Below, piece after piece: positions 35,634 to 47,099 of a stretch of DNA of 64,000 nucleotides. Under the pieces are notes generated by a model. That model made no database searches, was not told the DNA's origin, and saw nothing but the letters and a program-made list of their open reading frames with translations. Made by a program: the position numbers and the translations under genes. This stretch comes from Bradyrhizobium sp. (lineage in GTDB: Bacteria > Pseudomonadota > Alphaproteobacteria > Rhizobiales > Xanthobacteraceae): assembly GCF_016219575.1 (NCBI RefSeq), contig NZ_JACRMG010000016.1, positions 62,001 to 126,000 of the forward strand. Direction: 5' to 3'. Every line of letters starts with the position of its first letter. The first letter of the stretch is position 1.

Positions 35634-36550
35634 GCCGCGGCACCGCCGCCGGATTTGCGGCGCAGGCTCAGCCACATGCCGCCAAGCGACAAGGCGCCGC
35701 CGATCAGGTGAACGATGGTCGGCGCCTCGCCGAGGAAGATGATCGAGAGCACCGCCCCGACCACGGGGCCGAGATACATGCTGAGCGACGTCGAAAGCGC
35801 GCCGAACGCCGAGCCGAAATATGAATAGGCGGAATAGGCAAACAGGCCCGGCACGAGGCCGGCAAAGAGATATACTTCCGCCGCCTTGAGGCTCAGCACG
35901 GCCGATGGATCGGACCACATCTCGTGGATGGCGAAGGGCAGCGAGAACAGCGCCCCCGCAGCCGCAAACATGCCGATGCGCGCAAGAAAGCTCACGCCGG
36001 CTCCGATGCGGTTCTGCACCAGCGTGTAGCCGGCCCAGCCGAGCATCGCGAACACCACCAGAATATCGCCCTGGGTCAGGCCATGCTCGCCCGACGTTTG
36101 CCCGCGCGTGATGACGAGCACCGCGCCCGACAGCGCGATGATCATGCCGATGATCTGCCAGCGGTTGACCTTCTCCAGTCCCATCACCAGCGAGAAAAGC
36201 AGCACCATCAGCGGCGCCATCGCCATGATCAGCGCGAGATTGATCGCCGAAGTGGTCGTGCCGGCGAGGTAAACCGGACCGCCGCAAACGAACATGCCGA
36301 GAAAGCCGGCGGCTGCGATACCGAGCCCTTCCTTGCGCAGGATTCCCGGCTGCTGGCGTAGCGCGGCGACGATCAGCGGCGAGAGGCCGACCGCGACGAT
36401 CGACCAGCGGAAGAACGCGATGGAGAACGGCGGCACGGAGCCGGCGACGCCGCGCGCCAGGATCATGTTGGAGACCTGCGCGGTCGCGAGCACGAGAAAG
36501 CCGAGCAGGCCCAGCACCTCCCGCACCTTGCCGGATTTCAATTGCATCAT
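35630..36550 (-). CDS. EamA/DMT-family transporter in aromatic-catabolism operon
   Basis: A 306-residue membrane protein with about ten helices in two EamA repeats (first FLVLATAQVSNMILARGVAG, second around residues 155-290). It overlaps the dioxygenase gene by 4 nt upstream and the hydrolase gene by 4 nt downstream, so its product is made with them. The context suggests transport of an aromatic substrate or intermediate, which is an inference. Confidence 0.88.
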   Translation of the reverse strand: MMQLKSGKVREVLGLLGFLVLATAQVSNMILARGVAGSVPPFSIAFFRWSIVAVGLSPLIVAALRQQPGILRKEGLGIAAAGFLGMFVCGGPVYLAGTTTSAINLALIMAMAPLMVLLFSLVMGLEKVNRWQIIGMIIALSGAVLVITRGQTSGEHGLTQGDILVVFAMLGWAGYTLVQNRIGAGVSFLARIGMFAAAGALFSLPFAIHEMWSDPSAVLSLKAAEVYLFAGLVPGLFAYSAYSYFGSAFGALSTSLSMYLGPVVGAVLSIIFLGEAPTIVHLIGGALSLGGMWLSLRRKSGGGAAA

Positions 36551-37440
36551 TTGATCGGCGGACGCGGCAACACCGCCTCACCCGCTTCCAGCCGCCAGGT
36601 GTGGTCGAGCGAGTACCAAGGCGCGGCGACGTCTTGCGCGGCCGGATGCGGTCCGTCATGCCGCACGAATTTTCCGATCAGCGCGCGCGTCACGCCGAAC
36701 TGCGTATCGCTCTCGATATTGGGATCGGCGGGATCGTAGACCTGCGAGATCAGCACCTTGAAGCCGGGCTTGAAGATCAGGGCATGCAGATGCGCGGGGC
36801 GGTAGGGATGACGGCCCTGCGCCTTCAGCAGGCGGCCGACCACGCCGTCGGTCGGAATGGGATAACCGACGAACATCACCGAGCGGAAGGCGAAGCGGCC
36901 GTCGGCATCGGTCGTGAACTTGCCGCGCAGGTTCATGTCGGCCTGCCCGGCATCCTGGTTCTCGTAGAGCCCCACCGGCGAAGCGTGCCAGACGTCGACC
37001 TCGGCGCCCGCGATGGCGCGGCCATCCCTGTCGACCACCCTCCCGTTCACGAACAGCGGCGCGCCCGGCGTGTCGGAGCGGACGATCGAGCCGCCGTTAT
37101 CGACCCGCGGCGAGTTCAGCCGCCAGAACGGCCCGAGCAGCGACTGGTCGGTCTCGGTATTGCCGTTGTCGCCATTGTTGAGCAGGCAAACCAGCGAGGA
37201 GACGCCGAGCGAGCCGGCCATCAGCACGAATTCGTTATGGGTGTCGTTGGTGAGCCGGCCCATCTCGGCTAGGATGGCCGTGGCCTCGCGGAATTCCGCT
37301 TCGGTCAGTCTTGTGTCGCGAACGAAACCGTGCAGATGCCTGACCAGCGAGACCATGATCTCGCGCAGCCGCGGATCGGCGGCGCGCTGCATCGCCGCCA
37401 GCGCCGCCGCCGTCACATCCTGCTCGCGCTCGATGATCAT
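36547..37440 (-). CDS. intradiol dioxygenase, hydroxyquinol 1,2-dioxygenase-like
   Basis: A 297-residue Fe(III) intradiol ring-cleavage enzyme. It has the N-terminal helical dimerisation domain of the catechol/hydroxyquinol group (about 1-100), then LGPFWR and the C-terminal beta-sandwich. Fe ligands are visible as Tyr in PVGLYEN, Tyr and His in HPYRPAHLHALI. The length and the LLGPFWRLNSP segment fit hydroxyquinol (1,2,4-benzenetriol) dioxygenases, which produce maleylacetate; catechol 1,2-dioxygenase is the main alternative. The gene lies 33 nt after a pcaF-like thiolase gene and overlaps the EamA gene. Confidence 0.85.
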   Translation of the reverse strand: MIIEREQDVTAAALAAMQRAADPRLREIMVSLVRHLHGFVRDTRLTEAEFREATAILAEMGRLTNDTHNEFVLMAGSLGVSSLVCLLNNGDNGNTETDQSLLGPFWRLNSPRVDNGGSIVRSDTPGAPLFVNGRVVDRDGRAIAGAEVDVWHASPVGLYENQDAGQADMNLRGKFTTDADGRFAFRSVMFVGYPIPTDGVVGRLLKAQGRHPYRPAHLHALIFKPGFKVLISQVYDPADPNIESDTQFGVTRALIGKFVRHDGPHPAAQDVAAPWYSLDHTWRLEAGEAVLPRPPIK

Positions 37441-37473
37441 GGCGCCTCCACTGTCACGGCGGCGCCGCCGCGG

Positions 37474-38682
<1,209 letters not shown>

Positions 38683-38900
38683 CGATTCTCTCCCAAAATG
38701 CCGCGCTTTCTCGCGCCTGATGACGGGTTGAGGCGAGTTGTAGGAGCGCCCCTGCGGCAGGTCAATCGACCGCGATGCCTCAACCGGGCGCATTGCCGCG
38801 ATGCCCGCCATGCGGAATAGCCGTGGATCAGGTGGAAAACGCCGCTCGCAGGGGCAAAGCGGTAGGACCGCGCGGCGAAATTCTGTAATTTCCGCTGCCC

Positions 38901-41633
38901 ATGACCGTCCAGAAGGCCATCCCTGCCCCCGCGCCATCAGAGCCTGCTTCCACGCAGGAACCGCCTGCGCGCGTGACGCCGATGATGGAACAATACCTGG
39001 AGATCAAGGCCGCCAACCCCGGCCTCCTGCTGTTCTACCGGATGGGTGATTTCTACGAGCTGTTCTTCGAGGACGCCGAGATCGCCTCGAAAGCGCTCGG
39101 CATCATGCTGACCAAGCGCGGCAAGCATCAGGGGCAGGACATCCCGATGTGCGGGGTGCCGGTGGAGCGCTCCGACGACTATCTGCACCGGCTGATCGCA
39201 CAGGGTTTTCGCGTGGCGGTCTGCGAGCAGATGGAAGACCCGGCCGCGGCAAAGGCGCGTGGCAACAAGAGCGTGGTCCGCCGCGACGTGGTGCGGCTGG
39301 TGACACCGGGCACGCTGACCGAAGACACGCTGCTCGATGCCCGCACCAACAACTATTTGCTGGCGGTCGCGCGGGCGCGCTCGTCCTCCGGCGGCGACCG
39401 CTTCGGGCTCGCCTGGATCGATATCTCGACCTCCGAATTCATGGTGACGGAATGCGCAGGCAGCGAACTCGCCGCGACGCTGGCGCGCATCAATCCCAAT
39501 GAAGCGATCGTTGCGGACGCGCTCTATTCCGACACCGAGCTGGCGCCGGTCTTGCGCGAATTGACCGCGGTGACGCCGCTGACCCGCGACGTCTTCGATG
39601 GCGCCACCGCCGAGCGGCGGCTGTGCGACTATTTTGCGGTCGCCACCATGGACGGCCTGGCCGCCATGTCGCGGCTGGAAGCGACCGCTGCGGCCGCCGC
39701 CGTCACCTATATCGACCGCACGCAGGTCGGAAAGCGCCCGCCGCTGTCGCCGCCGGCACGCGAGGCCGCCGGCACCACCATGGCGATCGATCCGGCGACC
39801 CGCGCCAATCTCGAACTGACGCGCACGCTCGCCGGCGAGCGCCGCGGCTCGCTGCTCGATGCCATCGACTGCACGGTGACGCCGGCGGGATCGCGGTTGC
39901 TGGCACAGCGGCTCGCGGCGCCGTTGACCGACAGCGCCACCATCGCGCGGCGGCTCGATGCGGTCGCCGAGTTCGTCGCCGACAGCGCTGCGCGAGAGGA
40001 TATCCGCGATGCCCTGCGCAATGCGCCGGACATGTCGCGGGCGCTGGCGCGCCTCTCCGTCGGCCGTGGCGGCCCCCGTGATCTGGCCGGGCTTCGCGAC
40101 GGCATCCTGGCCGCCGACCAGGCGCTGACGCGGCTGGAATGGCTCGATGATCCCCCGGCGGAAATTGCGGCCGTGATGGATGCGCTGCGCCGTCCCTCGC
40201 GCGACCTTGCAGCGGAATTTGCGCGTGCGCTGGCCGACCACTTGCCGCTGGTCAAGCGCGACGGCGGTTTCGTGCGCGAGGGCTACGAGCCCGCGCTGGA
40301 CGAGACGCGCAGCCTGCGCGATGCCTCCCGCCTCGTGGTGGCGGCGATGCAGGCGCGCTACGCCGATGACACCTCCATCAAGGGCCTGAAGATCCGGCAC
40401 AACAATGTGCTCGGCTATTTCGTCGAAGTCACCGCCCAGCACGGCGACAAGCTGATGTCGCCGCCGCTGAACGCGACCTTCATCCATCGCCAGACGCTGG
40501 CCGGGCAAGTCCGCTTCACCACATCGGAGCTCGGCGAGATCGAAGCCAAGATTGCCAATGCCGGCGACCGCGCGCTGGGGCTGGAGCTGGAAATTTTCGA
40601 CCGCCTTTCCGCGATGGCGCTCGCTGCCAGCGACGATCTGCGCGCCGCCGCGCATGCCTTTGCCATGCTGGATGTCGCAACCGCGCTTGCAAGGCTCGCG
40701 GTCGATGACAATTATGTGCGCCCCGACGTCGATCATTCCCTGTCGTTTGCGGTGGAAGGCGGCAGGCATCCCGTGGTCGAGCAGGCGCTGAAGCGCGACG
40801 GCCAGCCGTTCATCGCCAATTCCTGCGACCTCTCGCCGGGGCCGTCACAGAACAACGGCCAGCTCTGGCTGGTCACCGGTCCCAACATGGCCGGCAAATC
40901 GACCTTCCTGCGCCAGAACGCGCTGATCGCGCTGCTGGCACAGATCGGCTCCTTCGTGCCGGCAACGCGTGCGCGCATCGGCATCATCGACCGCCTGTTC
41001 TCGCGCGTCGGAGCCGCCGACGATCTCGCCCGCGGCCGTTCCACCTTCATGGTCGAGATGGTCGAGACCGCCGTCATCCTCAACCAGGCGAGCGAGCGCT
41101 CGCTTGTCATCCTCGACGAGATCGGCCGCGGCACCGCCACCTTCGACGGCCTCTCGATCGCATGGGCCGCGATCGAGCATCTGCATGAGGCCAACCGCTG
41201 CCGCACGCTGTTCGCCACGCATTATCACGAACTGACCGCGCTCTCAGCGAAACTGCCGCGGATGTTCAACGCGACGGTGCGGGTGAAGGAATGGCAGGGC
41301 GACGTCGTGTTCCTGCACGAGGTGCTGCCCGGCTCGGCCGACCGCTCCTACGGCATCCAGGTGGCGAAACTCGCCGGCCTGCCGCCCGCCGTGATCGCCC
41401 GCGCCAAATCGGTGCTGGCAAAACTCGAAGCGCAAGACCGCGGCCAGACCGCCCGCGCGCTGGTCGACGACCTCCCATTGTTCGCGGTCCCCTCGCGCGC
41501 CGCGGCCGAGAATGCGCCGCCGAGCGAGGCCGAGCAATTGATGGAAGCCGTGAAGGCGCTGCACCCCGACGAAATGTCGCCGCGCGAAGCGCTCGAGGCG
41601 CTCTATGCGCTGAAGGCCAAGCTGCCGAAATAA
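38901..41633 (+). CDS. mutS: DNA mismatch repair protein MutS
   Basis: A 910-residue mismatch-recognition ATPase. Domain I carries the mismatch-binding [15 protein letters not shown] (Phe-x-Glu), followed by connector, lever and clamp domains. The ATPase has Walker [14 protein letters not shown], Walker [12 protein letters not shown] and the FATHYHEL motif. A C-terminal segment after residue 830 provides the dimer/tetramer region. Complete and full length. The gene lies upstream of glnD with three short genes between; mutL is not in the window. Confidence 0.98.
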   Translation: MTVQKAIPAPAPSEPASTQEPPARVTPMMEQYLEIKAANPGLLLFYRMGDFYELFFEDAEIASKALGIMLTKRGKHQGQDIPMCGVPVERSDDYLHRLIAQGFRVAVCEQMEDPAAAKARGNKSVVRRDVVRLVTPGTLTEDTLLDARTNNYLLAVARARSSSGGDRFGLAWIDISTSEFMVTECAGSELAATLARINPNEAIVADALYSDTELAPVLRELTAVTPLTRDVFDGATAERRLCDYFAVATMDGLAAMSRLEATAAAAAVTYIDRTQVGKRPPLSPPAREAAGTTMAIDPATRANLELTRTLAGERRGSLLDAIDCTVTPAGSRLLAQRLAAPLTDSATIARRLDAVAEFVADSAAREDIRDALRNAPDMSRALARLSVGRGGPRDLAGLRDGILAADQALTRLEWLDDPPAEIAAVMDALRRPSRDLAAEFARALADHLPLVKRDGGFVREGYEPALDETRSLRDASRLVVAAMQARYADDTSIKGLKIRHNNVLGYFVEVTAQHGDKLMSPPLNATFIHRQTLAGQVRFTTSELGEIEAKIANAGDRALGLELEIFDRLSAMALAASDDLRAAAHAFAMLDVATALARLAVDDNYVRPDVDHSLSFAVEGGRHPVVEQALKRDGQPFIANSCDLSPGPSQNNGQLWLVTGPNMAGKSTFLRQNALIALLAQIGSFVPATRARIGIIDRLFSRVGAADDLARGRSTFMVEMVETAVILNQASERSLVILDEIGRGTATFDGLSIAWAAIEHLHEANRCRTLFATHYHELTALSAKLPRMFNATVRVKEWQGDVVFLHEVLPGSADRSYGIQVAKLAGLPPAVIARAKSVLAKLEAQDRGQTARALVDDLPLFAVPSRAAAENAPPSEAEQLMEAVKALHPDEMSPREALEALYALKAKLPK

Positions 41634-41658
41634 CTCGTCGCAATGACGGAGAGGCCAC

Positions 41659-42372
41659 TCAGCGGCCCGTTTTGGCAAACGGCTCGATCAACTTCAAGGT
41701 GGCGGCGAGGCGGATGCTGCGCTTGCCGGCCAGCGCGGTCGCTTCTATTTCGGCGCCCTCGGCATCGCAGCGGCCGGAGAAGCCGATGCCCACCTCATAG
41801 CCGCCGAACAAGGGGTGCGCGCTCTTCGCCGGCGTGTGTTCCTGATTGACGAACTCGCCCTTCCAGCGGCCGTTCGCCGAAGAGTAGGCGCCGAGATAAT
41901 AGAAGAAGGCATCGCCGCCGAGAATGCGGCCGTCATGCAGAAGCATCACGCCGGTGTGGCCGCCGGCAATCCCGTCCAGCATCCGGATGTCGATCGAATA
42001 CAATCCGCTGACGATGCCGCCCTCGCCGACCCAACCTGCCGGCGGAACGTCGTCGTCGCCGAGCGGCGTCATCACGGCACGAAACAGCGAGGCGTCCTCC
42101 ACCACGTCTCCTTCGAAACGCCAGAGTTTGCCCTGCGGCCTGCCGCGGATGTGAATGGTGACTGCATCAGAACTGACCAGCGACCGGCGCTGCGGCGACC
42201 GGCTATGGCGCCGGGTCCTGAGCCTCGCGACGATTTCGCCGTCCACATTCTCGTAGGTGCCGAAATGGGCGAATGCCGTGTTGCCGCCGAGCATTTTCCC
42301 GGCATGCGCGTACAGCACGCTGCGGCCGGAGCCGTCGTTGATGTCGTATTCGACCTTGTACAATCCCTCCAC
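41659..42372 (-). CDS. protein with two tandem GrlR-like domains
   Basis: A 237-residue protein made of two related halves. The first half starts GLYKVEYDINDG and has the KMLGGNTAFAHFGTYENVDG strand pair; the second starts GLYSIDIRMLDG and has RILGGDAFFYYLGAYSSANG followed by KGEFVNQEHTP. Each half matches the GrlR pattern (negative regulator of type III secretion, a small calycin-like barrel) as I remember it. The start is GTG 42372. No signal peptide or membrane segment is present. No type III secretion gene lies in the window, so a T3SS role is not implied. Convergent with mutS. Confidence 0.7.
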   Translation of the reverse strand: MEGLYKVEYDINDGSGRSVLYAHAGKMLGGNTAFAHFGTYENVDGEIVARLRTRRHSRSPQRRSLVSSDAVTIHIRGRPQGKLWRFEGDVVEDASLFRAVMTPLGDDDVPPAGWVGEGGIVSGLYSIDIRMLDGIAGGHTGVMLLHDGRILGGDAFFYYLGAYSSANGRWKGEFVNQEHTPAKSAHPLFGGYEVGIGFSGRCDAEGAEIEATALAGKRSIRLAATLKLIEPFAKTGR

Positions 42373-42464
42373 CGCGCGCCCCGGTCCTGCTGGGCTGCTA
42401 CCTTAGCGGGTCTGCCGGCATCGGTAACTATCGATGCTGACGCAGGCCTGAAGTCCCAAGGGGG

Positions 42465-43265
42465 TCAGGAACGCGACGCCTTGCGCCGGCCGTTCCACCA
42501 CAGCGCCAGGTTCCAGCCGATGCAGGTCGCAAGCCCGAGGCTTAAGCCCATCGCCGAGCCGAATCTCAGCACCGCGCCATGCATCACGGCGATCGCGAGG
42601 CCGAATCCCATCAGGCCCCAGGCGCCGTTGGCGATCACGGCCGCGGTCGGCACCCCGCCGATGCGCGGATGCAGGATCAGCATCAGGCTGGTGAAGACGA
42701 TCGGAAACAGCGCGATGATGCCGGAGATTTTCGGACCGACCCAGCTTGACGTCGTGACCACGGTCGCCACCAGCGTGGCGACGAGTCCGGCGCGCAGGGG
42801 AATGTCGTACCAGCGCCGGTCTATCGGCGGCATCTTCTTCACGAGCATATAGGGCCGCATCAGCGGCACGCACACCGCAAAGGTGATCACGTTGACGATC
42901 ACGCCTGCCGAGAGCGTCCATTCGAGGTGACGGATGATCGTTGCCAGCACCAGCCACACGACCATGGCGGCTCCGGCGCTGATCACCAGGCTGAAGCGCT
43001 GCGCCAGCACCGAATAGGTGAGCGCCAGGAAGATGGTCGCCGCATTGATCGGCAGGCTGGCCAGCGCGCCTTCGGCAATGAACGCCGCATCATGGTCGAG
43101 CGCGAGGAAGACGTAGGACGGCCCCGCCGAGATCGGCAACGTGGCGACCAGCGCGCCGATCACCGGCCCGGAACGCTCGGTGATGACGGAGGCCGACACC
43201 ACGAACGCCGCGGTGATCGCCATGCGGAAGAGGAGGATCAGGAGGAAGGAGAGTTCGGGGGACAT
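42465..43265 (-). CDS. hypothetical integral membrane protein
   Basis: A 266-residue protein with seven to eight hydrophobic segments and few charged residues. Landmarks are TERSGPVIGALVATLPISAG near the start and a VGPKISGIIALFPIVFTSLM segment. The two G-P/S-G-I-x-A-x-x-P-I motifs look like an internal repeat, suggesting an inverted-topology duplication. I do not recognise a named family. It is followed upstream by a palindromic repeat and the OsmC gene. Confidence 0.75.
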   Translation of the reverse strand: MSPELSFLLILLFRMAITAAFVVSASVITERSGPVIGALVATLPISAGPSYVFLALDHDAAFIAEGALASLPINAATIFLALTYSVLAQRFSLVISAGAAMVVWLVLATIIRHLEWTLSAGVIVNVITFAVCVPLMRPYMLVKKMPPIDRRWYDIPLRAGLVATLVATVVTTSSWVGPKISGIIALFPIVFTSLMLILHPRIGGVPTAAVIANGAWGLMGFGLAIAVMHGAVLRFGSAMGLSLGLATCIGWNLALWWNGRRKASRS

Positions 43266-43269
43266 CTAA

Positions 43270-43395
43270 CCGTCGTTCCGGCGAAAGCCGGAACCCATAA
43301 CCACCAATGTTTGTTGTTGAGACGAACTGGAACTCCAGCCGGGCATAATCACGTGAAGTCGTGGTTATGGGCCCCGGCCTTCGCCGGGGCGACGG
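43270..43395. repeat. palindromic intergenic repeat (CCGTCGTTCCGGCGAAAG type)
   Basis: Left arm 43270-43304 and right arm 43361-43395 are imperfect inverted copies (CCGTCGTTCCGGCGAAAGCC against the GGCCTTCGCCGGGGCGACGG end). It lies between the membrane-protein gene and the OsmC gene. Confidence 0.8.
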
Positions 43396-43396
43396 A

Positions 43397-43906
43397 TCAC
43401 ACCCGCTTCATCGACACCGACACCTTCGGGCCGTTCTTGATGGTCTGATAGACCACGCAATAACGCTCGGTCAGCTTCAGCAGCAAATCCAGCTTGTCCT
43501 GCGGCGCAGGTGTATCGACCTCGAAGCGCAGGCGGATCTCGGCGAAGCCGACCGGGGCTTCCTTGTCGACGCCGAGCGTGCCGCGGAAATCGAGATCGCC
43601 CTCGGCGATCACATGGCCGGACTTCAACGGCACCTCGACGGCGGTGGCGACCGACTTCAAGGTCACGCCGGCGCAGGCGACCAGCGCTTCCAGCAGCATG
43701 TCGCCCGAGCAGAGCTCGAGCCCGGAGCCGCCGGTGCCGGGGTGGAGGCCGGCAACCGCCAGCGCCCGGCCGGTCTCGACCTTGCAGGCAATGCCTTCAT
43801 TGTCGATCGAGCCTTTGGCTTTCAGCGTGATGACGGCGGCGGAGGGGTCGGATTTGTAGCGCTCCTTGATCGGGGCCTGCAGGGCGCGGAGTTCGGCGGC
43901 GTCCAT
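43397..43906 (-). CDS. OsmC-family peroxiredoxin-like protein
   Basis: A 169-residue protein of the OsmC/Ohr superfamily. The Cys-containing motif VACAGVTLKSVA provides one cysteine and the C-terminal KLTERYCVVYQTI the second, the arrangement used for hydroperoxide reduction in this fold. It lacks the first-strand Arg context of true Ohr, so it is better called OsmC-like. Its stop lies directly next to the palindromic repeat. Likely cytoplasmic redox defence. Confidence 0.9.
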   Translation of the reverse strand: MDAAELRALQAPIKERYKSDPSAAVITLKAKGSIDNEGIACKVETGRALAVAGLHPGTGGSGLELCSGDMLLEALVACAGVTLKSVATAVEVPLKSGHVIAEGDLDFRGTLGVDKEAPVGFAEIRLRFEVDTPAPQDKLDLLLKLTERYCVVYQTIKNGPKVSVSMKRV

Positions 43907-44134
43907 CTTCTTTTTCTCCCGGCTGTTGTCCTGATGTAGCGCCGCCGGGAACGCGTGTCATCTCCCGACCTTTGCCGGCACCGATGCGCGGCGGAAATTC
44001 ACGATATTTCAATCAGTTAATTATTCGTCCCGCAGTCACGCCCGGCACGCGCCACGACCTAGCCGGCGCAGAGCTGTGGCATCGGAATAATGGCCCGTGA
44101 CAGCGCGGGCGCGGTCCGTTATCCCCTTAGCAAC

Positions 44135-46933
44135 ATGGATAGTGTCGTGAAAGAGAGCCGCGGCGAAGCGGACGACCGTTTCGAGACCGCGCGGATCACC
44201 GCGGCGGTCGATGCGCTCGCCGAAAAGCATGCCGGCCGCGAGGACGTGTTCCGCTCGGCCCTGGCGCAGTTGCTCAAGGCCGAGATGGTCGACGCGCGCG
44301 CCAAGGCGCAGGCGATCCTGCTCAGGGATCGCCACGGGCGGCGCTGCGCCGAGCGGCTGTGCTTCATGCAGGACGAAATCATCCGCATCCTCTACGACGC
44401 CGCCACCCGCCACCTCTATCGCTCGCACATTCCGTCCGGCGAGGAGCGCATGGCCGTGGTCGCCACCGGCGGCTACGGCCGCGGGCTGATGGCGCCGGAA
44501 TCCGACATCGATCTGCTCTTCATCCTGCCCTACAAGCAGACCGCATGGGGCGAGCAGGTGGCCGAAGCCATCCTGTATTGCCTGTGGGACATGGGGCTGA
44601 AGGTCGGCCATGCCACGCGCTCGGTCGATGAGTCGATCCGGCAGGCGCGCGGCGACATGACCATCCGCACCGCCGTGCTGGAGACACGCTTTCTCACCGG
44701 CGACCAGCCGCTCTACGACGAGCTGGTCGCGCGATTCGACAAGGAAGTGGTGCAGGGCACCGCGGCCGAATTCGTCACCGCAAAGCTCGCCGAGCGCGAG
44801 GAACGGCATCGCCGCGGCGGCCAGTCGCGCTACCTGGTCGAGCCCAATGTGAAGGACGGCAAGGGCGGGCTTCGCGACCTGCACACGCTGTTCTGGATCG
44901 CCAAATACGTCTATCGCGTGCGCGAGACCGACGAGCTGCTGGAGCGCGGCGTGTTCGACGCGCAGGAATACCGCACGTTCCGCCGCTGCGCCGACTTCCT
45001 ATGGTCGGTGCGCTGCAATCTGCACTTCTTCGCCGGCCGCGCCGAAGAGCGGCTGTCCTTCGACATGCAGCGCGAGATCGCGGTCCGTCTCGGCTACACC
45101 TCGCACCCGGGCATGCAGGACGTCGAGCGCTTCATGAAGCACTACTTCCTGGTCGCCAAGGACGTCGGCGACCTCACCGCGATCCTGTGCGCCAAGCTCG
45201 AGGACGAGAACGCCAAGCCGGCGCCGGTGCTCTCCCGCATGGTGGCGAAATTCCGCCCGAGCACGAAGCGGCGGCGGGTGCCCGACTCCGACGACTTCAT
45301 CATCGACAACAACCGCATCAATCTCGCCGCGCCCGACGTCTTCAAGCACGACCCGGTCAACTTGATCCGCATCTTCCGCCTGGCGCAGAAGAACGATCTC
45401 GCGTTCCATCCCGACGCGATGCGCACGGTGACGCGCTCGCTCCGGCTGATCAACACGCAGCTGCGGGAGGATCCGGAAGCCAACCGGCTGTTCCTCGAGA
45501 TCCTGACATCCCAGAATGCCGAGTCGGTGCTGCGGCGGATGAACGAAACCGGCGTGCTCGGCCATTTCATCCGCGCCTTCGGCAAGATCGTGTCGATGAT
45601 GCAGTTCAACATGTATCATCACTACACGGTGGACGAGCACCTGCTGCGTTGCGTCGGCTGGCTGCAGGAGATCGAGCGCGGCAGCAATGACGAGTTTGTG
45701 CTCGCAAGCGACCTGTTCCGGAAAATCCGTCCCGAGCACCGCGCGGTGATCTACATCACGACGCTGCTGCACGACATCGCCAAGGGCCGGCCCGAGGACC
45801 ATTCGATCGCGGGAGCCAAGGTGGCGCGGCGACTCTGTCCGCGGCTCGGCTTCTCGGCAGCCGATACCGAATTGGTGGCCTGGCTGATCGAGGAGCATCT
45901 GACCATGTCGACGGTCGCGCAGTCGCGCGACCTCTCCGACCGCAAGACCATCGAGAATTTCGCTGCCGTGGTGCAGTCGGTCGAGCAGATGAAGCTGCTG
46001 ACGATCCTCACCACCGCCGACATCCGCGGCGTCGGCCCCGGGGTGTGGAACGGCTGGAAGGCGCAGCTGTTGCGCACGCTCTATTACGAGACCGAGCCGG
46101 TCCTGACCGGCGGCTTCTCGGAAGTGAACCGCGCCCAGCGCATTGCCGTGGCGCAGTCGGAGTTCCGCGCCAACTTCACGGAATGGCCGGAAGCCGAACT
46201 CAACGCCTACATCGCCCGGCATTATCCGGCCTACTGGCTCAAGGTCGACCTGCCGAGAAAAATCCGCCATGCACGCTTCATCCGCGGCAGCGAGCAGGCC
46301 GATCACAAGCTGGCGATCAATGTCGGGTTCGACGAGGCGCGCGCCGTCACGGAACTGACGATTCTGGCGACCGACCATCCCTGGCTGCTGTCGATCATCG
46401 CGGGCGCCTGCGCCTCCGCCGGCGCCAACATCGTCGATGCGCAGATCTACACCACCACCGACGGCCGCGCGCTCGACACCATCGCCATCTCGAGGGAATA
46501 CGACCGCGACGAGGACGAGGGCCGCCGCGCCACGCGGATCGGCGAGATGATCGAGCAGGTGCTGGAAGGCAAGCTGCGCCTGCCCGAGGTGGTGGCGCGC
46601 CGCACCGCCAAGAGCAACGGCAAGGTGCGCGCCTTCGTGGTCGAGCCGGAAGTCACCATCAACAACCAGTGGTCGGACCGCTACACCGTGATCGAGGTGT
46701 CGGGGCTCGACCGGCCCGGCCTGCTCTACGAACTCACCACCGCGATCTCGAAGCTCAACCTCAACATCGCCTCCGCCCATGTCGCGACCTTTGGCGAGCG
46801 GGCGCGCGACGTGTTCTACGTCACCGACCTCCTCGGCGCGCAGATCAACGCGCCGACCCGGCAAGCTGCGATCAAGAGCGCGCTGCTGCACCTGCTGGCG
46901 CAGGACGAGAAGGCCGCGCAGCCGGCGGCGTAA
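44135..46933 (+). CDS. glnD: bifunctional [protein-PII] uridylyltransferase/uridylyl-removing enzyme
   Basis: A 932-residue nitrogen sensor that uridylylates PII proteins under nitrogen limitation and removes UMP under glutamine excess. The nucleotidyltransferase domain has GGYGRGLMAPESDIDLLF, the HD domain has HHYTVDEHLLR and LLHDIAKGRPEDHS, and two ACT domains (TELTILATDHPWLLSIIAGA and YTVIEVSGLDRPGLLYELTT) bind glutamine. ATG 44135 gives MDSVVKESRG; an in-frame start at 44090 would add 15 residues. It is central to nitrogen-fixation and assimilation control in rhizobia. Confidence 0.97.
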   Translation: MDSVVKESRGEADDRFETARITAAVDALAEKHAGREDVFRSALAQLLKAEMVDARAKAQAILLRDRHGRRCAERLCFMQDEIIRILYDAATRHLYRSHIPSGEERMAVVATGGYGRGLMAPESDIDLLFILPYKQTAWGEQVAEAILYCLWDMGLKVGHATRSVDESIRQARGDMTIRTAVLETRFLTGDQPLYDELVARFDKEVVQGTAAEFVTAKLAEREERHRRGGQSRYLVEPNVKDGKGGLRDLHTLFWIAKYVYRVRETDELLERGVFDAQEYRTFRRCADFLWSVRCNLHFFAGRAEERLSFDMQREIAVRLGYTSHPGMQDVERFMKHYFLVAKDVGDLTAILCAKLEDENAKPAPVLSRMVAKFRPSTKRRRVPDSDDFIIDNNRINLAAPDVFKHDPVNLIRIFRLAQKNDLAFHPDAMRTVTRSLRLINTQLREDPEANRLFLEILTSQNAESVLRRMNETGVLGHFIRAFGKIVSMMQFNMYHHYTVDEHLLRCVGWLQEIERGSNDEFVLASDLFRKIRPEHRAVIYITTLLHDIAKGRPEDHSIAGAKVARRLCPRLGFSAADTELVAWLIEEHLTMSTVAQSRDLSDRKTIENFAAVVQSVEQMKLLTILTTADIRGVGPGVWNGWKAQLLRTLYYETEPVLTGGFSEVNRAQRIAVAQSEFRANFTEWPEAELNAYIARHYPAYWLKVDLPRKIRHARFIRGSEQADHKLAINVGFDEARAVTELTILATDHPWLLSIIAGACASAGANIVDAQIYTTTDGRALDTIAISREYDRDEDEGRRATRIGEMIEQVLEGKLRLPEVVARRTAKSNGKVRAFVVEPEVTINNQWSDRYTVIEVSGLDRPGLLYELTTAISKLNLNIASAHVATFGERARDVFYVTDLLGAQINAPTRQAAIKSALLHLLAQDEKAAQPAA

Positions 46934-46934
46934 C

Positions 46935-47092
46935 TGTCGTTCCGGGTCGCGCCACTTGGCGCGAGCCCGGAACCCATACGCCGTGACCTTGACGGGCTTA
47001 AGGACTCGTCGACGGCTTTCTTTGAACCAACATCCGCCTGGGGATAGATTCCGGGCTCATCGCTACGCGATGTCCCGGAATGACGATGGAGA
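46935..47092. repeat. composite palindromic repeat
   Basis: TGTCGTTCCGGG on the left and CCCGGAATGACGA on the right are inverted, and each side carries its own internal stem-loop (TTCCGGG...CCCGGAA). It lies between glnD and the convergent ogt gene. Confidence 0.7.
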
Positions 47093-47099
47093 GAGCCGC

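Noticed and set aside
44999..46891. 630-codon minus-strand frame opposite glnD
   Set aside because: It is a shadow of GlnD, whose motifs are complete on the plus strand; its composition is His/Asp/Arg rich as in other shadows.
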